Shown piece after piece: positions 8,995-16,567 of a stretch of DNA of 64,000 nucleotides (the first letter of the stretch is position 1; the number at the start of each line of letters is the position of its first letter). The notes beneath the pieces were generated by a model, which did no database searches, was not told where the DNA came from, and saw only the letters and a list, made by a program, of their open reading frames with translations. Source of the stretch: Bacillus sp. AFS029637 (GTDB lineage: Bacteria > Bacillota > Bacilli > Bacillales > Bacillaceae_G); the NCBI RefSeq assembly GCF_002584985.1, contig NZ_NUPZ01000014.1, positions 1-64,000 on the forward strand, read 5' to 3'. The translations under genes and the position numbers were made by a program.

Positions 8995-9152
8995 CTTTCA
9001 CTATTTCTCAAATTTGGAGCGAATCGCTCCTCTTTCTCGATTTACCGGGTCTTCTGTTTTATAACAAGAAGACGATTTTCTTTACAGAAGTGTAAGTAGC
9101 TAGCATGTTCAAGTCTTCTGGACAAACACCTTAAATGAGCTACTTACACTTT
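8995..9152 (-). promoter_or_regulatory. speE-speB intergenic hairpins
   Basis: Two inverted repeats lie in the 218-bp gap. GGAGCGAATCGCTCC is at about 9017-9031. A long-range pair AAGTGTAAGTAGCT / AGCTACTTACACTT has arms near 9088-9101 and 9137-9151. Either could attenuate or process the speE-speB transcript. Confidence 0.4.
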
Positions 9153-9173
9153 ATTTGTTCCGTGCGATTTCTC

Positions 9174-10001
9174 TTACTTAATTAGATCGCCAACAAATTT
9201 CGGTAATGCGAACGCTGCATTGTGCAATTCTTTTGTGTAGTATTTCGTTTCAATTTCGTGGAAACGCTCTTCACTAATTTCTAATGGATCGTGTTTTTTA
9301 GATCCGATTGTGAATGTCCAAAGCCCACTTGGGTATGTCGGAATGTTTGCTGTGTATAAACGAGTAATTGGGAAAATCTCTTTTACATCTTTAAACACAG
9401 TTGTAATTAATTCTGGTGTGAACCAAGGGTTGTCCGTTTGTGCAACGAAAATACCATCTTCTTTTAACGCTTTTGAAATTCCAGCGTAGAAGCCTTTTGT
9501 AAATAGGTTTACTGCTGGTCCTACTGGTTCAGTAGAATCTACCATAATTACGTCATATTCATTTTCGCTTTCTGCGATGTGTAGGAAACCGTCTCCTACT
9601 TTCACTTCTACACGCTCATTGTCTAATGCGCCTGCAATTGATGGTAAGTACTGTTTAGAGTACTCGATTACTTTCCCATCAATCTCAACAAGAGTTGCTT
9701 TCTTTACGCTTGGGTGTTTTAACACTTCACGAATAACACCACCATCACCACCACCTACAACTAAAACGTTTTCAGGGTTTGGATGTGTAAATAAAGGTAC
9801 GTGCGCTACCATTTCATGATAAACGAACTCGTCTTTTTCTGTCGTCATAACCATGCCGTCTAAAATAAGCATGTTTCCGAACTCTTCCGTTTCAACCATA
9901 TCAAGTTTTTGGAATTCTGTTTGCTCCGTATGTAATGTGCGGTTAATACGCGCAGTAATTCCAAAATGTTTTGTTTGTTTTTCAGTGAACCATAGTTCCA
10001 T
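9174..10001 (-). CDS. speE: Spermidine synthase
   Basis: It transfers the aminopropyl group from decarboxylated SAM to putrescine in the cytoplasm. The length of 275 residues is typical. An N-terminal beta domain ([16 protein letters not shown]) precedes a Rossmann methyltransferase-like core with GGGDGG (about 84) for nucleotide binding and VDSTEP (about 155) carrying the catalytic Asp. The ATG has a modest GAAAGGCG site. The leader holds a symmetrical element inside a possible promoter (10031-10062). speB follows downstream. Confidence 0.96.
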   Translation of the reverse strand: MELWFTEKQTKHFGITARINRTLHTEQTEFQKLDMVETEEFGNMLILDGMVMTTEKDEFVYHEMVAHVPLFTHPNPENVLVVGGGDGGVIREVLKHPSVKKATLVEIDGKVIEYSKQYLPSIAGALDNERVEVKVGDGFLHIAESENEYDVIMVDSTEPVGPAVNLFTKGFYAGISKALKEDGIFVAQTDNPWFTPELITTVFKDVKEIFPITRLYTANIPTYPSGLWTFTIGSKKHDPLEISEERFHEIETKYYTKELHNAAFALPKFVGDLIK

Positions 10002-10030
10002 CGTACAATCACGCCTTTCAATGCAAATTT

Positions 10031-10062
10031 ATAATAGGGACATCATTAATGTCCCCTAACAA
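10031..10062 (-). promoter_or_regulatory. Candidate speE promoter with dyad in a long spacer
   Basis: On the minus strand TTGTTA (10057-10062) and TATTAT (10031-10036) are 20 bases apart. The spacer contains the inverted repeat GGGACAT-N5-ATGTCCC. A long spacer with an internal dyad is the layout that MerR-type activators use. Which protein binds here is not known. Confidence 0.4.
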
Positions 10063-10171
10063 AAATAAAACAAAACATCCAAAATGTATAGTTAAAAGTA
10101 TAAAAATACCGAAAATATATTTTAGTCAGAGCGTTCTAACATATATATGAAAAAGGATTGTCCTGTAATAG

Positions 10172-10200
10172 GAAAGAAAACCCTTTCTTAAGAAAGGGCC
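10172..10200 (-). terminator. Terminator overlapping the MFS gene end
   Basis: CCCTTTCTTAAGAAAGGG is followed on the minus strand by TTTTCTTT. The MFS stop codon lies inside the hairpin. Confidence 0.75.
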
Positions 10201-11351
10201 TTTTTCTCTACTTCCACCGGTTTACGAATTGGAATTAAAATCATAATACAACCAACTAATACAACAATTCCACCGACTAAAAACGGGCTTTGCGGTGAAA
10301 CTGTGTGCCCGATAATTCCTGATAAAATAGGAGCAATCGCGCCTCCTAACCAACGAACGAAGTTATAAACACCTGATGTAATAGATCTTTCATAAGGTGA
10401 AATATCCATTACATAACTTGTAAATAACGCGTTATTTAATCCTGATGCTAATCCAGATAGAACGATTAACACGATTTGTAACCACATAATTTTCACGAAG
10501 AATAGCGCAATTAATAACATCGCAAATACGAGTAAACTACCCTTTAATACTGTTTTCGGTTCATATTTACCTTCTAGCTTATGCGCTAAAATTGCTGATC
10601 CGTAAGCTAGCGCTAATCCCCATCCACAAAATACAAAACCTAATTGAATGGCAGATAAATGCATAATAAGTGGTGAATATGCTAAAACAACGAAAAATCC
10701 ATAGTAATATAACATCCCTGAAATGGCACCTTGCATAAATGGTTTATATTTCACCAGGTTAAGTAATTCACCCATGCCCGCTGCTTTACGCTTCACTTTT
10801 CGCTCTGGTTCTTTTACAAAAAAGAAAACTAAAATAAATGCTAAGAAAATTAAAATACTCGTTGCGAAAAATGGGTAACGCCAAGAATGTCCACCTAATA
10901 TACCACCTAATAACGGTCCGCCTGCCATCCCTAAACCGATAGCTGCTTCATATAATCCTACTGCTTCATGAACTTCTTTACTTAATGCAATTAATAATGT
11001 CATCGCCGTTGCGAAGAACATCGCATTTCCTAATCCCCACCCTGCGCGGAAAATAGATAATTGAGCAATCGTTTGCGACATACCACATATAAAAGCAAAT
11101 ACAGTTACAATCGCAAGACCAATTGTCATCATTCGTTTATCACCAAATCTCGATGCAAATATTCCAGCTGGTAACATCATAATTGCCATCGTTAAAATAT
11201 ATGCTGTAAATAACATCTCGACTTGCCAATGCGAGGCACCAATTTGTTCAGCAATACTTGGTAAAATCGGATCGACTACCCCTATACCAGAAAAGGCAAG
11301 GAAGGTAGCGATCACTGTAATCAATCTCCCTAATTTTTGTTTGCTCTCCAT
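10188..11351 (-). CDS. MFS efflux transporter
   Basis: A 387-residue major facilitator of the drug:H+ antiporter type with 12 predicted membrane helices. The inter-helix motif A is FASRFGDKRMMTIG after helix 2, and the motif C-like GLGMAGGPLLGGILGG lies in helix 5. The substrate is unknown. It lies 5 bp downstream of a MerR regulator on the same strand, and its ribosome-binding site (AGGAGAG) overlaps the end of that gene, so they form one operon. This arrangement suggests that a toxic small molecule sensed by the MerR protein induces its own export. Confidence 0.85.
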   Translation of the reverse strand: MESKQKLGRLITVIATFLAFSGIGVVDPILPSIAEQIGASHWQVEMLFTAYILTMAIMMLPAGIFASRFGDKRMMTIGLAIVTVFAFICGMSQTIAQLSIFRAGWGLGNAMFFATAMTLLIALSKEVHEAVGLYEAAIGLGMAGGPLLGGILGGHSWRYPFFATSILIFLAFILVFFFVKEPERKVKRKAAGMGELLNLVKYKPFMQGAISGMLYYYGFFVVLAYSPLIMHLSAIQLGFVFCGWGLALAYGSAILAHKLEGKYEPKTVLKGSLLVFAMLLIALFFVKIMWLQIVLIVLSGLASGLNNALFTSYVMDISPYERSITSGVYNFVRWLGGAIAPILSGIIGHTVSPQSPFLVGGIVVLVGCIMILIPIRKPVEVEKKALS

Positions 11352-11356
11352 TTTGA

Positions 11357-11764
11357 TTACTCTCCTTTTGTACTATCTAAAAATGTCACTGCACGATGTA
11401 AGCTATCCTCGAGCTCCGCCTTCACGCGCTGCATTTGCTCCATTTTCTCGTCTAACGTTTGCACTTGTTTTGCAAGCATCTCTTTAATTTCTTGAATCAC
11501 TTCGCGATCACGAGGATTCTCGCTATTTCTTCTTTGTTCCATTCTTTCTTTTAACGATAAGAAGTGTTGCATTTCTTGAAGTGTAATTCCAAGTACTTCT
11601 TTCGCTTCTACAATCCTTTTAATTCTTGCAATATCCTCATCTGTATACAGACGAATGTTCCCCTCACTACGCTCCGGAGGATGAATTAAACCAATTTCCT
11701 CATAATAACGAAGTGTACGTTTTGTTAAACCAACTTGTTTTGTTACTTCGTCGATTTTATACAT
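11357..11764 (-). CDS. MerR family transcriptional regulator
   Basis: A 135-residue DNA-binding protein. The N-terminal winged helix is YKIDEVTKQVGLTKRTLRYYEEIGLI, and EGNIRLYTDEDIARIKRI is the second wing motif. A coiled-coil dimerisation helix follows (about 75-130). No metal-binding cysteines are present, so a drug or organic effector is more likely than a metal. The ATG at 11764 has GGGAGG upstream; an in-frame GTG six codons earlier is less likely. It is the first gene of an operon with the MFS exporter and has a promoter with a dyad at 11794-11822. Confidence 0.88.
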   Translation of the reverse strand: MYKIDEVTKQVGLTKRTLRYYEEIGLIHPPERSEGNIRLYTDEDIARIKRIVEAKEVLGITLQEMQHFLSLKERMEQRRNSENPRDREVIQEIKEMLAKQVQTLDEKMEQMQRVKAELEDSLHRAVTFLDSTKGE

Positions 11765-11793
11765 GTTTATTCCTCCCTTCACCCGGCTATTAC

Positions 11794-11822
11794 ATTTTAC
11801 GTTAACGTTAACTTTTATGCAA
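11794..11822 (-). promoter_or_regulatory. merR-MFS promoter with internal dyad
   Basis: On the minus strand TTGCAT (11817-11822), a 17-base spacer and TAAAAT (11794-11799) form the promoter. The spacer contains the palindrome GTTAACGTTAAC, the probable MerR operator. A 17-base spacer is shorter than the 19 usual for MerR activation, so repression by spacer binding is possible. Confidence 0.65.
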
Positions 11823-11916
11823 CTGTTAGGAATTTGTAAATATTTTCCCTGTTCAATTGTGTTTTTCCCCAGGCAGTTTCATAATGAAAGAAAAGAGATG
11901 ATAAGGAGATTTCCGT

Positions 11917-12642
11917 ATGAATAAACCACTTATTTTCGCTCACCGCGGGGTCAAAGGAACACATCCCGAAAATACGATGATTGCCTTCCAAGAAGCTGAA
12001 CGCATTGGCTCTCATGGAATTGAACTTGATGTCCATCTATCAAAAGATGGTGAACTTGTCGTGATTCACGATGAAACAGTGGACCGCACAACAAATGGCG
12101 TAGGACTTGTTTCCGAGAAAACTGTAGAAGAATTACAAGCTTTAGATGCCGGTAGCTTTAAAGATCCTTCTTTCCATGAAGCGAAAATTCCAACGTTACG
12201 AGAAGTATTTATTTGGCTCTCTACAACAAATTTACAACTTAACATTGAACTAAAAACGGATGTGATTCACTATCCAGCTATCGAAGAAAAAGTTGTTGCT
12301 CTTGTTCGAGAATATCATCTATCTAATCAAATTATATTCTCATCATTTAACCACGACTCAGTTTCATTATTAGCAGAAATTGCGCCTGAAATTCCAAGAG
12401 CGATTTTGTACGATACACCACTTGCAGATCCTATTGCTGAAGCAAAAAAACGAGAAGCAACTGGGTTACATCCAAACTTTCAATTATTAACTAAGGAGTT
12501 TGTTCAATTCGCACAGGGACAAGGATATGTTTTTCGCCCTTACACTATTAACGAATACAAAGATTTACAAACTATGATTGATTATGGTATAGATGTCATC
12601 ATTACCGATTGGCCAGCGCGTGCTTTTGAGCTCCTTTCTTAA
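11917..12642 (+). CDS. Glycerophosphodiester phosphodiesterase
   Basis: A 241-residue GDPD-family TIM barrel that hydrolyses glycerophosphodiesters to glycerol-3-phosphate and an alcohol. The motifs are HRGVKGTHPENT (catalytic His and Arg), ELDVHLSKDGELVVIHDE (metal ligands and second His) and NIELK. There is no signal peptide, so it is cytoplasmic. ATG at 11917 with AAGGAG upstream. It stands alone, divergent from the MerR operon, and has its own terminator that overlaps its last codons. Confidence 0.92.
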   Translation: MNKPLIFAHRGVKGTHPENTMIAFQEAERIGSHGIELDVHLSKDGELVVIHDETVDRTTNGVGLVSEKTVEELQALDAGSFKDPSFHEAKIPTLREVFIWLSTTNLQLNIELKTDVIHYPAIEEKVVALVREYHLSNQIIFSSFNHDSVSLLAEIAPEIPRAILYDTPLADPIAEAKKREATGLHPNFQLLTKEFVQFAQGQGYVFRPYTINEYKDLQTMIDYGIDVIITDWPARAFELLS

Positions 12643-12658
12643 TGGAAGGAGCTTTTTT
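12628..12658 (+). terminator. Terminator of the GDPD gene
   Basis: AGCTCCTTTC and GAAGGAGCT pair with the stop codon in the loop, followed by TTTTTT. Confidence 0.85.
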
Positions 12659-12693
12659 ATTTTCGAAATTTCATTGTTTAAAATAACGCAAAA

Positions 12694-12733
12694 CCCTCAA
12701 TACTAATACAATAACGCTTGTATTAATGAGGGG
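12694..12733 (+). promoter_or_regulatory. Leader hairpin that covers the PBP ribosome-binding site
   Basis: CCCTCA...TAATACAA pairs with TTGTATTA...TGAGGG across a short loop, with a small bulge. The 3' arm contains GAGGGG, the only ribosome-binding site for the PBP gene (10 nt before its ATG). In RNA the hairpin would block initiation, so it may act as a translational switch or thermosensor. Confidence 0.5.
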
Positions 12734-12743
12734 CTGAAAAAAG

Positions 12744-14795
12744 ATGGATCAAACTATGAATCCAAAACTTAAAAAATATAAACGTCTTTTCTTCACCGCA
12801 ATGTTTTCTTGCGTCCTTTTCTTCGTTTTTTCTTTTTTTGTTATTCTTATAGTTGCAAAAATTATGGGACCTCCCCCTGTTGCAGTTCCGCAAACAAGTG
12901 TCTTTTATGCTAATGATGACACTGTTATAGGACAAAGTAATGAAATACAGAAACGCTACAATGTCTCTCTGAATGACATTTCTCCTTATGTAAAAGAAGC
13001 GACACTTTCTATAGAAGACCAAAGATTTTATAAACACCACGGCTTCGATATGAAACGTATTGCTGGTGCAATTGTCGCTGATTTAAAAGCGATGGCAAAG
13101 GTACAAGGAGCTAGTACGATTACACAACAATACGCACGTAATCTATATTTAGATCATGATAAAACGTGGAAGCGAAAACTATTAGAAGCAATGTACACTG
13201 TCCGCCTTGAAGTGAATTATAATAAAAATCATATTTTAGAAGGATATTTAAATACAATTTATTACGGACATGGTGCTTACGGTATCGAAGCGGCATCCCG
13301 TCTATATTTCGATAAAACAGCAAAAGAATTAACATTAGCAGAAGCTAGTATGCTTGCCGGTATCCCGAAAGGACCTAGCGTCTATTCTCCATTCTTAAAA
13401 GAAGAACGTGCGAAAGGACGACAATCTCTTATATTAGATGAAATGGTGGAACAAGGATATATTACGAAGCAACAAGCAGCTTCAGCAAAAAAAGAACCGC
13501 TGACTTTCGGCTCATTAGATACAAAAAAAGTAGCTGAAGTAGCACCTTATTTCCAAGATGCTGTACAAGCTTCTCTTCTACGTGATATCGGACTAGATGA
13601 ACAAGCTTTACAGCGAGGCGGCTTACGTATTTATACAACGCTAGATCCTAAATTACAATCTGTAGCAGAGCAAGCCGTAAAAGATCATATCCCTGACACA
13701 ACGAGCATACAAACTGCTCTTGTCTCTATGAACCCAAAAACGGGTGAAGTGGCCGCTCTCGTTGGTGGTACTGATTATAATACGAGTCAATTTAACAGGG
13801 CTACACAAGCTGCTCGTCAGCCCGGCTCTACGTTTAAGCCATTCCTATATTATGCGGCATTAGAACGAGGATTCACCCCTGCTACGCGTTTAAAAAGCGA
13901 ATACACTGTATTCACTTTAGGTGACGGTGTTTCAAAGTATAGACCAAAAAACTATAAAAACTATTATGCAGACGATTTTGTAACGATGGCACAGGCCCTT
14001 GCAGTATCTGATAACGTATATGCTGTAAAAACCAATTTGTTTTTAGGAGAAGATATACTCACAAAAACGGCAAAACAATTTGGAATTACTAGCGCATTAA
14101 AAGATGTGCCTTCTCTAGCTCTCGGTACATCTCCAGTAAAACCCCTTGAAATGGTAAACGCTTATAGCATGTTTGCCAATGGTGGAAAAGAAGTAAAACC
14201 TACCTTTATTCGCCGCATTATGGATCATGAAGGAAACATACTATACGATGCTCATTTAGAGAGCAAACAAGTTCTCGATAAAAGCAAGGCGTTTGTGATG
14301 GAAGAAATGATGACGGGTATGTTTAATAAAAACCTAAGTAGTTATGCCGCCGTAACCGGCCAATCGATGCTATCAAAGCTATCAAGAACATATGCCGGGA
14401 AGTCTGGTTCTACAGAAACAGATAGTTGGATGATTGGGTTCACTCCGCAGCTCGTCACTGGCGTATGGGTTGGATACGATCAACCTAAATCGATTTCAAA
14501 TGTAGCAGAACAAGGATATGCGAAAAAAATATGGACCGATACGATGGAAAAGGGGTTAGACGGCCAACCTAAAAAAGGATTTAAACAACCAAGCGATGTC
14601 GTAGCAGTTAATATCAACCCAGAAAACGGAAAAATCGCTACAAAAAACTGTCCAATTTCAGTTAAAATGTATTTCGCAAAAGGAACCGAGCCGACTGAAT
14701 ATTGTATGGATCATGTTGATGATAAAGAGGAATTTGAAAAAACCAGTGAAGAAAAGACAAAAACAAGCTGGTGGAAAAAGTACCTTCCTTGGTGA
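12744..14795 (+). CDS. pbpG: Class A penicillin-binding protein (PbpG-like)
   Basis: This bifunctional peptidoglycan synthase has 683 residues. It has a short cytoplasmic tail and one membrane helix (about 14-38). The glycosyltransferase family 51 domain spans about 60-235 (EDQRFYKHHGFD with the catalytic Glu; QGASTITQQYARNLYL). The transpeptidase domain spans about 320-620, with GSTFK as SxxK, SDN as SxN, and KSGST in place of KTG. The C-terminal tail is lysine- and glutamate-rich. In B. subtilis pbpG (ywhE) also lies near speE/ywhF and ywhD, which supports the name; PbpG functions in spore wall synthesis. A hairpin hides its ribosome-binding site. Confidence 0.88.
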   Translation: MDQTMNPKLKKYKRLFFTAMFSCVLFFVFSFFVILIVAKIMGPPPVAVPQTSVFYANDDTVIGQSNEIQKRYNVSLNDISPYVKEATLSIEDQRFYKHHGFDMKRIAGAIVADLKAMAKVQGASTITQQYARNLYLDHDKTWKRKLLEAMYTVRLEVNYNKNHILEGYLNTIYYGHGAYGIEAASRLYFDKTAKELTLAEASMLAGIPKGPSVYSPFLKEERAKGRQSLILDEMVEQGYITKQQAASAKKEPLTFGSLDTKKVAEVAPYFQDAVQASLLRDIGLDEQALQRGGLRIYTTLDPKLQSVAEQAVKDHIPDTTSIQTALVSMNPKTGEVAALVGGTDYNTSQFNRATQAARQPGSTFKPFLYYAALERGFTPATRLKSEYTVFTLGDGVSKYRPKNYKNYYADDFVTMAQALAVSDNVYAVKTNLFLGEDILTKTAKQFGITSALKDVPSLALGTSPVKPLEMVNAYSMFANGGKEVKPTFIRRIMDHEGNILYDAHLESKQVLDKSKAFVMEEMMTGMFNKNLSSYAAVTGQSMLSKLSRTYAGKSGSTETDSWMIGFTPQLVTGVWVGYDQPKSISNVAEQGYAKKIWTDTMEKGLDGQPKKGFKQPSDVVAVNINPENGKIATKNCPISVKMYFAKGTEPTEYCMDHVDDKEEFEKTSEEKTKTSWWKKYLPW

Positions 14796-14851
14796 AATAT
14801 GAGGCTATTCCAATGAAATGCGGAATGGCTTTCTATTGTCACTCTTTGTCG

Positions 14852-14951
14852 GTAAATCGATATTCCTTGTCGAAGCGTCGATATATCAAAAAAATCGTTG
14901 ATATATTTTAAGTTATGATAGATATATTCGAAAAATCGTCGATATATTTTC
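14852..14951. repeat. Clustered TCGATATAT repeats
   Basis: Five variants of TCGATAT occur within 100 bp (14857, 14878, 14894, 14920, 14937). The longest pair is AAAAATCGTTGATATATTTT (14890-14909) and AAAAATCGTCGATATATTTT (14931-14950), 41 bp apart and differing by one base. The stretch lies between convergent genes. It could be a protein-binding array or a decayed repeat. Confidence 0.55.
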
Positions 14952-14968
14952 ATACAACAAACCAAAAT

Positions 14969-15015
14969 AAAAAGGATGTCACCTAGTCAGCAAGCGACTA
15001 GTGAGACATCCTTTT
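14969..15015. terminator. Bidirectional terminator, pbpG/ywhD
   Basis: AAAAGGATGTC-ACCTAGTC pairs with GACTAGT-GAGACATCCTTTT, a long stem with an internal bulge between A- and T-runs. Confidence 0.85.
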
Positions 15016-15018
15016 CTT

Positions 15019-15528
15019 TTATTCACCTAATAATGCACGGCGCAATTCTTCACTAGATTCGTTCCAAATCGCTTCATTATGTTCTTTCAAGAACGTACCA
15101 AGTACCTTTTTGGAAGATTCGTCCATATGGTCAACCATAATATGACGCTTCAATGACTTATCCATTTTGTTTACATGCTCTGGAAGTGATTTATATCCGC
15201 GGCGAATTTCACGGTCAACTGTCATTTCACAAGCTGTTACACCTGCATAATAGGCACCTGTTGCCGTTCTTTCAATCGTCACCCAAACAAGCCAAAATGG
15301 TTTTCCGTTTGGAACTTCATCTTTATTTGTTAAAAACTTAATCCCTTTTTCTACTGTACTACGCGCATGCATCGCACCGATATCAACGAACGCATTTTTT
15401 TCTAATACATCGACAAATACAGGTGAAATATTTTCTAAGCTTAATGCCCCAACGCCAAATCCACCATGTCCATCTGTTGAATCATTCTTTACGATATTAA
15501 AACCGATTTTTTTCTTTTTCTCAGTCAT
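15019..15528 (-). CDS. ywhD: YwhD family protein
   Basis: A 169-residue soluble protein of the Bacillus YwhD family, function unknown. Visible features are a lysine-rich start (MTEKKKKIGFNIVKNDSTDGH), a conserved-looking glycine-rich GHGGFGVGALSLENISPVF, and a C-terminal helical part. There are no membrane segments. ATG with GGAGGAAG upstream. It lies 25 bp downstream of the ywhC protease on the same strand, so the two are probably cotranscribed, as in B. subtilis. Confidence 0.88.
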   Translation of the reverse strand: MTEKKKKIGFNIVKNDSTDGHGGFGVGALSLENISPVFVDVLEKNAFVDIGAMHARSTVEKGIKFLTNKDEVPNGKPFWLVWVTIERTATGAYYAGVTACEMTVDREIRRGYKSLPEHVNKMDKSLKRHIMVDHMDESSKKVLGTFLKEHNEAIWNESSEELRRALLGE

Positions 15529-15553
15529 ATGTAACTTCCTCCTCGCTTAATGA

Positions 15554-16228
15554 TTATAAAAGCCCAAAAATAGGCGCAATGATATTTTGTAAAAATACTA
15601 ATACATATGGAATAACAACATTAAAAATAGGCTGAATTGTGTAATTGCTAAGCGGTGTAATAACAAGAATTAATAACGCAATTGCTCCATATTTTTCATA
15701 CTGTGTCATTTTCGCACGAATATTTGCTGGTGCTAAATCTTCCACTACGCGATACCCATCAAGTGGCGGAATCGGTAATAAGTTGAATACAAGTAAAACA
15801 ATGTTAAGCCCGATGAAAATCTGGAAGAATTTAGCTAGTGTCTCTCCCACTGCGAGCGGAATGGCATCTAACACACCAAATGTTATTAAGCTATACCAAA
15901 TAATTAAACCAATTGCACTTAAGATAAGATTACTTATCGGTCCCGCAATCGAAACTAATATTCCCGCAAGACGCGGTCTTTTAAAGTTATATGGGTTAAC
16001 TGGTACTGGTCTTGCCCAACCGAATCCAAGAATTAATACAGCAATCATCCCGATAGGGTCTAAGTGAGCCATCGGCGATAATGTTAAACGGCCTTGTCTC
16101 TTTGCTGTATCGTCTCCAAATTTATATGCAACATATGCATGCGCAAATTCATGCACTGACAACGCAATAATAATTGCCATTGCTACTAACGGGATTTCTT
16201 GCAATGGATATCTAAATAACTGATCCAT
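15554..16228 (-). CDS. ywhC: M50 site-2 protease family membrane protein, YwhC-like
   Basis: A 224-residue membrane metalloprotease-like protein of the S2P/M50 family with five to six hydrophobic segments. The zinc motif HEFAHA lies in LSVHEFAHAYVAYKFGD (about 22-38), and the third ligand is in LLPIPPLDGYRV (about 140). Family members cleave substrates within the membrane; the substrate here is unknown. The start is ATG 16228 with GAGGAGATG upstream. The frame is open 80 codons further, but that part is the antisense of the ywhB promoter and has no ribosome-binding site. The upstream end faces ywhB divergently. Confidence 0.88.
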   Translation of the reverse strand: MDQLFRYPLQEIPLVAMAIIIALSVHEFAHAYVAYKFGDDTAKRQGRLTLSPMAHLDPIGMIAVLILGFGWARPVPVNPYNFKRPRLAGILVSIAGPISNLILSAIGLIIWYSLITFGVLDAIPLAVGETLAKFFQIFIGLNIVLLVFNLLPIPPLDGYRVVEDLAPANIRAKMTQYEKYGAIALLILVITPLSNYTIQPIFNVVIPYVLVFLQNIIAPIFGLL

Positions 16229-16340
16229 ACTCCATCTCCTCTTCAATATGTCCAAAAAAGAAAATATTTGTTTTTTCGATTGTTCTTCCCCATAATCCGC
16301 TATAATAAGAGTGTAACTTACATAAAAGGAGCGATTGTAC

Positions 16341-16526
16341 ATGCCATACGTAACAGTGAAAATGCTAGAAGGACGCACAGAGGAACAAAAGAAAGCTCTT
16401 GCTGAGAAAGTAACAGCAGCAGTAAGCGAAACAACTGGTGCTCCAGAAGAAAACATCGTTGTTTTCATCGAAGAAATGTCTAAAAACCATTATGCAGTTG
16501 GTGGAAAACGCTTAAGCGACAAATAA
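16341..16526 (+). CDS. ywhB: 4-oxalocrotonate tautomerase family protein
   Basis: A 61-residue enzyme of the tautomerase superfamily, active as a hexamer. After Met removal the catalytic Pro1 is exposed (M-PYVTVKMLEGRTEEQK), and the conserved Arg follows at Arg11. Start ATG 16341 with AAAGGAGCG upstream; a TTG two codons earlier would bury Pro1 and is wrong. B. subtilis YwhB is its likely orthologue, with 2-hydroxymuconate tautomerase activity, but the physiological substrate is unclear. No aromatic degradation genes are close. Confidence 0.92.
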   Translation: MPYVTVKMLEGRTEEQKKALAEKVTAAVSETTGAPEENIVVFIEEMSKNHYAVGGKRLSDK

Positions 16527-16542
16527 TTTCAAGTTCTTTCAT

Positions 16543-16567
16543 AAGAAGCAGCCATTAGCTGCTTCTT
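16543..16567. terminator. Bidirectional terminator, ywhB/ywfO
   Basis: AAGAAGCAGC-N5-GCTGCTTCTT, a perfect 10-bp stem overlapping the ywfO stop codon. Confidence 0.9.

Noticed and set aside
16229-16468. N-terminal extension of the YwhC protease
   Set aside because: The extra 80 codons are the antisense of ywhB and its promoter; the ATG at 16228 has the ribosome-binding site.
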